Shown piece by piece: positions 54,681-64,000 of a stretch of 64,000 nucleotides of DNA. The notes below the pieces were generated by a model, which saw only the letters and a program-made list of their open reading frames with translations, ran no database searches and had not been told where the DNA came from. Position numbers and translations under genes: made by a program. Each line of letters opens with the position of its first letter. Within the stretch, counting starts at the first letter, position 1. The stretch lies in assembly GCA_030280995.1 (NCBI GenBank), contig JASXTE010000007.1:7059501-7123500 (forward strand). The letters run 5' to 3'. This DNA is from Hemileia vastatrix. Its lineage: Eukaryota; Basidiomycota; Pucciniomycetes; Pucciniales; Zaghouaniaceae.

Positions 54681-56709
54681 ATGAGACCAGCTGCTATCCA
54701 CTTTTCTCTGCTAGTGATAACTCCCCACTCCCTCTACTCAGCCATCCACAAACTCAATTTAATCACTCAAATGCAAACCTCTGAAGTCTCTACTGCCACT
54801 CATGGAATCCCACTACTAACTAAGGAGAATAACCCTTTCTGGGAATCTATGATGAAAGCTCTTTTCCTACAACACAATCTATAAAACCTTGCCTTAAAAG
54901 ATGCCAAAGCCTATTCTGGAAAAGTAGAAAATTCTTTTAAAATTTTCACTCAGAAGGCATCTGGATTCATACAACAGTTCCTTCACCCCTACCATATGCA
55001 ATGTTTTGTTAATGATGATAATATCCTAAAACCTCACACCCTTTGTAAATCAATTGAAGAGCACTATTTCTCTTTAAGTGAAAGCAACCAGATGTGTATT
55101 TTTCAAAAATTTACTCATCTTACTTACCCCAGCAACATTACTAAATATGTAGAACTTATTAAAAGTATCAAATTTGAACTAGGAGCCGTTGGTGTTGAGC
55201 TCAAGCAAAATCATTTAGCCTCATATTTTCTCTTTAAATTACCATCTGAATTCAATACATTCCAAGATGCTCAAAAAGAGACAGCTAGTGCATGTGGGGA
55301 ACTCTTGACTGTTTCAAAATGTATTTCTGCTCTGAATAACCATCTTCTTGAAAATGAACCTATTCCTACTCCTCAGTCAACTGCCCTTCAAATTTCTGAC
55401 AAATGCACTTACAAGATTTTCTCTGGAGGAAAACATAGTCCTAAAACTAAACATTCTGAAAACAAATGCTTTTAACTTCACGCTCACTTAAAAAAAGAAA
55501 GATATAAGGCAACTTCCAAAACTAACCTGGCCATTGACCTATCGATACTTGAGATGCCTCCTTAACATTGCTTATCAGCTATTTCCCACAATTCCCTAAA
55601 CAAATTTGTCCTCAATAGTGGAGAGACCAAACATATGATTTGTAACAAATCTTTCTTTTCTAAACTTATCAGTGATTGCTCACTTATCTCCTTCAGGGAT
55701 GATTCTACTATTCAAAGTGAAGGATTTGGGAATATCAATCTCCTCATTGATAATCAAACTTTTATATTAAAAAACTGCTTATATGTTCCAATGTTGAAAT
55801 TAAATCTTTTTAGCCTTACTGCCCTTCATAAAATCCATGATAATATATCTCTTACCCTCAATGGGTCTAAATTCACTCTCTCCTGTGACAGAAAAACTCT
55901 CATTCATGGTCATATCTGCAATAATCTTGTTATCATACAGACCTCTATCTGTAAGTCCTCTGACTCTACAGCTCTATTTTCCGTTTCTGACCAATCTACT
56001 CTTTGGAACAATAGTTTAGGCCATCCTGGACAGCATGTGATCAAGCTTCTTGAAAAAAATCACTCTGTTTTCCTTAAAACCCAATTTTTTTGCTAATTCT
56101 GTGTCCACGCAAAACATAACCATCTTCCTTTTCCTGGCACATTACCAAAAGCCACACAACCCCTTGAATTCATCCATGCTAACTTGAGTGTGAAAATATC
56201 TCCTCCATCTATTGGCAGAAATATTTATTATTACCAGTTTACTGATTATTATACTTCTTATTGCTTTGTATATATTCTTAAAAATAAAAATGATATGTTT
56301 AAAACATTTGTGAAATTTAAGAAATCTGTGGAATTGTCCTTAAACTACAAAATTTGCCACTTGATTAATGATGGGAGTGGAGAATTTTTGAATCATGAAT
56401 TTAGAACATTCCTTACAGAAGAAGGTGTCCAGATGTACATTACATCTCTGTATACTCTACAACAAAATCCAGTTTCAGAGAGAGGAAATAGGACCACTAC
56501 TGAAAAAGCCAAAGCCCTCTTGTTCCAAGCTAATTGCCCACCTGAACTCTAGGCTGAGGCAGTTACTACTTCTGTTTATCTGTATAATCAAACTCCTACT
56601 TCCACCCAGAATATTTTGACCTCATATGAAAAGTTATATGGTACTCCACCTAAGCTCCAACATCTCTGTATCTTTAGATGTAGTGTATATTCTCTTATAC
56701 CAAAACAAA
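54681..56709 (+). pseudogene. Ty1/copia gag-protease-integrase fragment
   Basis: One frame throughout: gag (IPLLTKENNPFWESMMKALF; the long helical part with YPSNITKYVELIKS; a knuckle remnant NKCF near 55468), protease (FVLNSGETKHMICN, catalytic DSG changed to NSG), the pre-integrase motif (LWNNSLGHPG), and integrase with Asp in FTDYYTSY, Asp in INDGSGEF and Glu in NPVSERGNRT. Interruptions are nonsense only: TAA 54882-54884, TAA 55473-55475, TAA near 55563, TAA 56094-56096, TAG 56550-56552 (a Trp position). Similarity ends at about 56709, before RT, so the 3' half is missing. It belongs to the copia lineage because integrase precedes RT. It is not the other half of the minus-strand copia at 60-64 kb, which has its own integrase. 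Confidence 0.88.
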
Positions 56710-59379
56710 AATAGAAATAAAATTATGCAAAATCACTACTCTGACAATGAAAGCTTCTTCCTAGCAGAGAGGTTCTTAATTGTTGTTGGTAGAAGGTTTA
56801 GGTGATGAGGGAAGCGGAAATTTTCTACCAAATGAGCAGGGGGGTGTGTAGATAGAAAAAAATCTTTAGTTTTTCCCACCAAAATTAAGTAGCCTAGAGT
56901 GAAGAGAGAAATAAGGATGACATCCAAAATTATATGTCATGTGAATTTCTTACAAATCATTCATGGGTGTGATGAGTTTCGGATCAGAAACTAGGAATGA
57001 AAATTGGGCTATAAGAGGCAGGATAATGCATTATTATGCATTCAATATCCACTAGCCCAAGGGCTAGTTGAAAAAATCTTCTGCAATTAATCATGCAGGA
57101 GCTGGGGAAAAAAAATTCTTGATCCTCAAATGCTGATCCCTTAATTTTGACACCCCCTATTTTTTCATACATTTTATATTTTCTTTCTAATTTCTGTTTT
57201 TTTTTTAATTTTTATAATTTTTTTGAAATTTTTTGTAATTCTTTTTATTTTTTTCATAATTTTTAACTTATTTTTTTATATTTTTTCTTTCTTTTCATTT
57301 TTTTTTCTTTTTTCATTTCATTTCTTTTATAAATTTTAATTTTCTTTCTGATTTTTTCTTTTCATTTTTTTCATTTTTTCATTTTCAATTTATTTTTTTA
57401 AAATGTTTTGTAATTTTTAATTCTTAATTTTTTTTCTTATATTTTTTTCATCTTTATTTTTTTTATTTTTTCCTTTTATTTATTTTCTCTTTTTTGAATT
57501 TTTATTTCTTTTACTTTTTTTTCTATTATTTCTTTATTTTTTCATATTTTTTTTTCTCATTTTTCATTTTGTTCTTTTTTCTTTTTATTTATTTATTTTA
57601 TTTCATAATTTTGTTTTTGATTTTACTTCTTTACTGTTTTTTTTGGAAAAAAAAATTGATGATGCATATTATTTTTCTGACACTTATTTTTTTTGAACTT
57701 ACTTCTCTTGCATTTATTTCTGGCCTTATGTCCCTCCCTACAATCTCCCCAACTTGTGCAGGGATACCTTACTTGGTGCATAGTGTGCTGAATTATTTGT
57801 GTCATGGTGGTGAAAATTTTTTCAACTTTTTTTCCCATACTATTGAAAAAAGATAGAAAACCAATTTTAAAGTATACCCAACTCATCTAAAATATACCCA
57901 ACCTAACCTAGGATATACCCATTGGATATATTTCACTCTGGGCATAGTGTCTTTAAGTGAGGAAAAATTTGGGGGCCTCCTTTTCTTAGTTACATTGATC
58001 TTAGGTATGGATAAAGGTGTTGTCATTTTTGTATACTACTAGTAGTTGTAAATATCTTAATTTGGGTGGTTAAATAGGTGCATAGAGAGAGAAAAGTGAA
58101 AATCAGGAAGACTTTAGTGCTACTGAAATGTGAGAAGGGAGAGGATAAAAAATGGATGGGCAAAATGAATTGGTGAAAGACTTACTTGTGTGTAAATGAC
58201 TCAGTTTAAGTTTCATGCATTTTTCCATAACTATGAACACTTTTATGAAAAAATTAATGATTTCATGGGTTACTGAAGGGTCACATTGCCATCAGGAATG
58301 AATATTTTTGAGAATTTTTGGTAATATATGCATACACAGACTTGCACACCTTATCACGGTGGATGCTCTAATTACTTCAACAACAGCCTAACTTAAGAAA
58401 TTATTCTCCTTAAGACTTCTAGCTATCTAAAACTAAGATCATCCACACTTGTGGGTAAAATTGGCTTTGGTATGCATATTTTACTTAAAATAGCTGCTAA
58501 AATTCCACACTCATCTATTTTTAGTCTTTCAGTAAAGGTTCAAATCAGAAATTTTTTAGTAAACCATGGATCCTTCCAAAAATTATTGAACCCTTTGTGT
58601 AACTCATTTTCTGACAGGCCATTTTTTCAGTAATGCATCTCACTTACTCAACCTCACAACACCTCACTACCTACAATTCATGAAAACTTTACTCTTACCA
58701 AAAACTAAATTACTCATCATTCTCTTACTCAACACTACTTTTCTCACTTCTCATCATCACATCACACCCAAAATGATCATTTTATTATATTATAATACTT
58801 TCTAAACCATGTCTACACCTCAAAGCTCTAACTAAAGTGAAAATGGTTTTTCCCAAAGTAGTCTTTCATTAAGTGTGCATTACCAGTGTAACAATATTGC
58901 TCTATCTTTTTTTTGGTCTTGGTGTAGTTGAATTAGATGTTTGATTGTTGTGGTAGGTAGTTTACAAATATGTATGAAGCAGATCTTCTTCTTCCATGTC
59001 TAATAAATCATCAACAAAATTTAATGGCACAGTAAATGCAACAGTTGAGCAAAGAAAAATGAGTACAGTAGAAGGAGGGATAAAAGAAATAATTGCTGTG
59101 GAAAGATTGATGTTATTGAATAAACAGAGAAACACAAGTGATGAATATTTTTTTAACTCATAAACAGTGAATTCTTTAAAAAATGAGTGAAGAATGATAT
59201 CATAAATTTGTGCAACTCAGAAGTAATATGTGTGTAAGCAGGAGTTACACAACCAAACAAGTGTGGTGCTCTAGCATTTACAATAAAAATAAAAACACTC
59301 TAACCATGCTGATATTTACAATAAAAATAAAAACACTCTAAACCTAATTTTGAAGAGGAATAACAATGAGTGAATGATA
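56710..59379. other. Interval without recognisable gene; T-rich tract
   Basis: 57170-57640 is a strongly T-rich strand-asymmetric tract. Around 57870-57930 TATACCCAAC-like words repeat three times. The rest is AT-rich with only short open stretches lacking motifs (for example 58451-58633). No RNA gene recognised. Confidence 0.4.
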
Positions 59380-59627
59380 CACCATGCAATATGGGGGGCT
59401 GACTTGCTAGCAAGTCTGCAACATTGGAATTAAATTCACCACAGACTGAACACACATTGAGCTATTGACAAAGGAGCTATAAAATCAGGAATGAAAACCA
59501 CTCAGCAGAACATTTTTATGTGGGTGTTCAAGTAGATTTCAGTATGACTTCTGTTGGAGTTCCATATGAGTTCTGTCTGATTTCAGGTTGGGGACTTGCT
59601 AGCAAGTCCACCTCCTATATTGCGTAG
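59380..59627. mobile_element. Palindromic-TIR MITE, copy 2 (248 bp)
   Basis: Full-length relative of 13397-13654 in the same orientation. Left end CACCATGCAATATGGGGGG plus GACTTGCTAGCAAGTC (59401-59416), right palindrome GGACTTGCTAGCAAGTCC (59592-59609), terminus TATTGCGTAG. Flanks TGATA (59375-59379) and TTATA (59628-59632) match at four of five positions, consistent with an aged 5-bp duplication. Confidence 0.85.
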
Positions 59628-59632
59628 TTATA

Positions 59633-60263
59633 ACCTTAACTTTTTTATGTGAATGATTGTAATACAAAACTTTGATGATACCAGGTTTCTGGCTTTGAAA
59701 CCACTCTTCCACTTTCTTTATATAAGCTACAATGTTATTTATTTTACTCCACCATTTGCATCTTTGTTTTATTTACTCCAGGCTAACTCTAGTCTCAGAA
59801 TTACCATGTAAACTTCTAACTTATTATTCTCTTTAAATATTGACTTCATTTACTTTATTTACCTTAGAAAATTAATTTTGGTTTATTCTAATACTATAGT
59901 AAGTCTAAAAATATTAAAAATTCTCATTACTATGACACTTCTAACTTGTGTGATACATTAATAGTGTTAACTTATTTGAGTTAATAGTTTGTCTCTTAAT
60001 TATTTAATAAATACATATTGGGTTGTGCACTCTCAGGTAGATTTCCTAAAAATTTTTCCATCCCTCAGTAGTCCCCAATAGTTGCCTTTTTTTATTGCCC
60101 AATACTCTTAGCTCATTTTCCTCCACTATCATGCCCCACACTGGGTGATATTTTAAATAAAATAAAATAAAATAGTGGGTTTTGCATGGCAGTATGTATC
60201 ACTGTCCAAAAATTAAGGGTTGAACTTCATTGAACTACCATTTTTCTCAAATTTAGCATGAAG
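59633..60263. other. Interval without recognisable gene
   Basis: AT-rich sequence with no open frame or repeat recognised. Confidence 0.35.
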
Positions 60264-60507
60264 TGTTGCATTATTTTCCAGCCAACAACACCTGAGAGAA
60301 CAAATTTGGTAATTGCTGTGATGGTGCATCAGTAACAGAATTCCAAGAAGAATCATTTGCATTGCTTTACCTTTGATGGTGCATCAGTAACAGAACTCCA
60401 AGAATTGGAGTTAGTCATATTCATCCATCACAGTCTATATACATGTATCACATGGTAGTTAATTTATCCTATATCTATGTACATAACAGCCCTCCACTTC
60501 ACTACCA
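60264..60507 (-). mobile_element. Possible 3' LTR end and polypurine tract of the minus-strand copia
   Basis: Minus strand: the purine-rich GAAGTGGAGGGC (about 60489-60500) is followed by TGTTATGTACATAG (from 60488), an LTR-like start just beyond the RNase H end. A left edge at 60264 (TGTTGCA on the plus strand) is a guess giving 225 bp. Inside is a 31-bp direct repeat with one mismatch (60319-60349 and 60374-60404, TGATGGTGCATCAGTAACAG). No second LTR is in the window. Confidence 0.4.
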
Positions 60508-60579
60508 ATTTTAATAAAGAAAATAAAAGGTGATAGAGAAAATAAAAAAATTAAGTGATTCCCAAATGGTGACTTTTCT

Positions 60580-63500
60580 CAACCATTAAAATTGATCACA
60601 CATTCTTTGTAAGTAGATCAGCATATTTCTCAGATCCTGGAACCCATTCAAGTAAAATATTTCTCTTGTATAACTGTTCATTGACAGGAAAGAAAAATCT
60701 GTCAGAATTTCAAGTTTGTTTTGAAGAAAGGTTATTTTTTGCAGAGTGAACAGTTCTTTCATTGTCACATTTGAGGGTTACACTAGAAATATGGCTGCAT
60801 ATATAAGAAGGAATGTTTCTAACCCAGATACTTTATTTTATTGCCTGTAACATTGCAATGCATTCTGAAAAACAAGTTGAGTCAGCTTCAGTTGTTTGTC
60901 TTTTTGAGGATCAGAGAATTATGCATCCATTGATATAGATGACATGACCACTAGTTGAACACTCCCACTTGCCACCCCAAGAAGCATCAGAATAAGTTGT
61001 TAATTTAGGGATTTGTAATATATCAGGATATAGATGTAGTTTCAAATTTTTAGTTGACTGTAGATATTGGAGGTGATTGAGTGCTTTCCAGTGATTATCA
61101 AGTGGTTTTGAGGATAATCTTGAAAGGGAATTTACTGAAAACAAGTCTGGGTGGGTAGCTATTGAGATATAGTTAAGACTGTTTATTTTTGATAAGAATT
61201 ATTTTAATCTGACACCTATATCATCCTTTTTAGCTTGATCAAGGGCTAGGTCCATTGGTAATAGTATCCTTGACTTAGAGTGGGAAGGATTATGATCAGT
61301 TAATACTTTATCAATCAGCAAAAAACATTCCAATTCAAAACCTTTTTTCACTCTTTTAATTCCCATTCCTACTAAACTATTCAGAACATCAGTCCATATC
61401 ACCTCCAGCTCTTTATTCAGTCCTCTTTACAGCTTCTGTAAAACCTCCTCATTACTTCCCGTTACCACACTGTCATCCACATGCAACCAAAAAATACCAG
61501 TAGTTCCTTGTTCTTTCAAACGATAAAAACAGGTTTCATATTAGCTTTCATGGAAAACTAGAGACTTGAGTTTGTTGGAAACATGTAGCCACCAGCAACA
61601 AGCCGCTTTTTTTCTATAAAGGGCCTTGTGAAGTCTGAGGACATTTCCAGGTTTGATAGTCATTCCAGGAGGGGGTTAAACCCAGATATTCTCATCAATA
61701 TCACTGTGCAGATAGGCAGAAGTAAAATCAAAATACCAGACTTTCCATCCAAACATGGCAGCTAGAGAGAGTAGAATTTGTTGTGAGGCAAACTCTGCTG
61801 TTGAAGCAAAAGTGCCTTTTTAATCAACACCAAGATGTTGTTTGATTCCTTTAGCAGAAAATTGTGCTTTGTATTTCAAATTAGAGCCAGAGGTGCAATT
61901 TTTAATAGAGAAACCCCATTTTCCTTTCAACAGAGCTTTTCACAGTGGTAATGGCTCTTCAGACCAAACTTTCAGTCTGGAAATGTTGTTCATTTTATGG
62001 TCACATTCATTCTTCCATTCAGAAGCTTGTAAGTATTTCATAGTTTGGTTGAATGTGTTCAGGATATGAATTGGTGACTTTTCTATTGCTACTTGCATAA
62101 ATTCCACACATTGATCCTGAGATTAAATAATTTTTCTGCTGTAAAGTCTCTAAATGCAAACAAGTTGAGAATGGATTCCAATGATCCTTTCAAGACTTCT
62201 GAAAAAAAATTTCATTATAAAGATGTGGTAATTTAGCCATGGCTGACTGAAAAATGGGACCACTACCTTCATGCCAAATAATCCATCCATATTTATTTTT
62301 TGATTACCCAATAACCTGAAATTCAATAGCTTTATTTTCTAATTATGTTTGTAACTATTTTTGAACATTAAAAAAATATGTTTCACTAAAATTTCTTAGT
62401 TTATTAAAGTTTGGTTTAGTACCAAAAACCATGTTAAGTGGTGTTGTCTTGGCTACTTTGCTATTAGGAAGACAATTGTGGATGAAGGAGGTTCATCTAT
62501 AATCATGACCCCAAAAACATTTTGGGAGACCACTGGCCAGAAGTGAAGTTCAGGCTATGTCACAAACCTTTTTTTAAGCCTTTAGGTTCTCCTGTTTTGC
62601 TCTGGGTGATAGGGCATTGTCACTTCATAGATTGTGCCAATTGAGGTAAGGTAATTTTTCATTGCTTTATTGTGTAACTCACCACCATCAGTGAATAAAA
62701 CAATAAGTTTTCTTCTGGTTACAGTCATTAAGTGATTGTGTAAAGTATGTAAAGCATCCAGGGCATCACTCTTGTGCTTTATCATGAGCACATCACCATA
62801 GGCAGAGTACAACTCCCAGAATAAAGCAGCATACTTGTATTCACTGATGGCTTCATCCTTTATTGTGCCAATAAAATCACCCATGATAAGAAAGAGCATA
62901 GATTCTGGGGCAATTTCACATTGTGCAGTTGTTTTTCTCATACTCTTTGCAATGATACAGTTTGTGAAAGCAATTTTTCCTTTAGGGAATTCTTCTGGTA
63001 ATCAAATACAAAGTTCTAGTTGAATGAGGTTTCAAAGTACATGATTTCTTGTGTGACATAGATGCCGGTGCCACTCAAGGAGGGAGCCTGGGGAAGCATA
63101 AGGGTGGTCAATTGATGCAGAGTTGATTTCATCAATAAAAAGGGTAGATAAATCAATATCATTGAAGGCAAGTGGGGCTACAGGATAGTTTATCATGTCA
63201 TTTTTATTTAAAGTATTATTTTTCAGGCTATTGATTGTATCTAAATTCCATCTTCTGTTATTAATATAAATATCACCTCATAAAATATCAGACCCATCAA
63301 AAGTATAGAGAAAATGGCCATCTTTTGTCATATTAAATTTAACGTCAGAATTTAATTGATCAAATAAAGAGAAAAGCATAGATCTGGCCTGACGGAAAAA
63401 GAAGAAATTTTTTAAGATTATTTTTCACCCTAGTTGTCACCAGTAACATGATGAGTGGCACCCAAGTAAATGGTTGCTGTAGACTCTGTGGAAGGTGATT

Positions 63501-64000
63501 CATTTTCTCATTCAACCTGGTTCAGCTCTAAGTGACTGTTCAAAGTATCCAAGGCATCCATTGAAGAAGAATCCACTTCAATTATTTTTTGTTGACATTT
63601 GCAAGTTTCAGCTGGACTTTGCCTTTATTTTCATTGTTATCTTGTTGGACTTTTTAAGATTGTTAATTTTTAACTTGAAAGTCAAAGTACATTTTAAGGG
63701 TGGAATTGTAGAAGTATGAGCAAAAATTTTATGGGCAATCAGGTTGCATTTGCTTTGTAACTCCCCAGTCAAAAAATTGGTGTTGATAGTTTGCAGGACA
63801 ATATGAGTCCATAGCTAACAGTCAATTCAAAGTGTTAAGACCACATAAAGCATTGATTTCAATGTTGGAAACACTTGGGGAGTCAGTTGAGTGGAAGAGG
63901 TGGGTTAAGTTAGATTCTGCATTTAGCATCTCTGTTAGATAGTTATCATGTGACATTTTTAGGGAAGTTCCTTTTGCCTCTATAGCCTGACTGGAATTGC
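60580..64000 (-). pseudogene. Ty1/copia protease-integrase-RT-RNase H, runs off the right edge
   Basis: From the right edge downward: a protease remnant (LGATHHVTGD near 63450), pre-integrase (SLLEWHRHLCHTRNH near 63085), integrase 62941-62582 with Asp in LIMGDFIGTI, Asp in FTDGGELHN and Glu at the end of the PEQNRRTE stretch; an RT remnant about 62080-61440 (VWYFDFTSAYLHSDIDENIW, PPPGMTIKPGNVLRLHKALY, and HVDDS in place of the YVDD box near 61480); and RNase H 61144-60580 with SDASWGGKWECSTSG and the terminal LLTK. Stops and shifts are frequent, so it is inactive. The gag lies beyond the window. Confidence 0.88.

Noticed and set aside
57170..57856. 120-codon Phe/Tyr-rich open stretch (57494-57856)
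   Set aside because: It is a translation of a T-rich low-complexity tract, with no start context or domain.
57880..57930. TATACCCAAC/CCTAACC words as telomere-like repeat
   Set aside because: Only three imperfect words with no regular (TTAGGG)n array.

Overview
The window is about 64 kb of AT-rich, eukaryotic, repeat-dominated DNA. No host housekeeping gene, rRNA or tRNA gene could be recognised. Almost everything identifiable is mobile: Ty3/gypsy chromoviruses in both orientations, solo LTRs, two Ty1/copia fragments, a TIR-flanked DNA element with a Myb/SANT-like gene, and a small palindromic MITE family. Chromoviruses with a CxxC-x7-HxC gag knuckle, short introns with CTAAT branch sites and Zn-cluster-like proteins fit a filamentous fungus. 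The density of Ty3 elements and the Myb/SANT-like family suggest a basidiomycete, perhaps a rust (Pucciniales); that taxonomic call is inference.

Layout. RT-A (+, 1 to about 6.8 kb or beyond): 3' end of a Ty3 pol, then a complex 3' region with three copies of a hairpin module, a 23-bp motif array and two antisense Zn-cluster-like pseudogenes. RT-B (-, 7255-15989): complete but decayed chromovirus with two LTRs and a 258-bp MITE inside gag. 15990-16560: 71-72 bp satellite. 16.7-21.2 kb: two diverged old LTRs and a clean solo LTR (18388-19563). RT-C (-, 21231-30082): chromovirus with both LTRs and an AGTAT duplication, nested inside solo LTR-X (21155-31256, duplication GAAAC). LTR-X sits at the LTR/polypurine junction of an older element, RT-D (-), whose pol runs 31.26-35.84 kb. 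RT-D also took in solo LTR-Y (31677-32815, duplication GTTTT) and RT-E (+, from 35845), which is cut off in gag at a MITE fragment. 39393-42162: TIR element. RT-F (+, 43721-52571): youngest insertion, two 1177-bp LTRs, perfect AAAAC duplication, one gag-pol frame broken by only two stops. 54.68-56.7 kb: copia gag-PR-IN (+). 59380-59627: second full MITE. 60.26-64 kb: copia PR-IN-RT-RNaseH (-).

The main biological observation concerns RT-B, C, E and F. All four carry (i) a second reading frame (ORF-B) overprinted at +1 on the start of gag, encoding a coiled coil, a Trp-rich motif and a Pro-rich/basic tail, better conserved than the gag frame over the same bases; and (ii) a predicted 5'-leader intron ending 12-27 nt before the gag ATG. 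In RT-B, C and E this intron holds an array of short degenerate repeats. This architecture could separate packaged unspliced genomic RNA from spliced mRNA and add an accessory protein. RT-A shows another expansion: antisense genes with their own intron downstream of pol.
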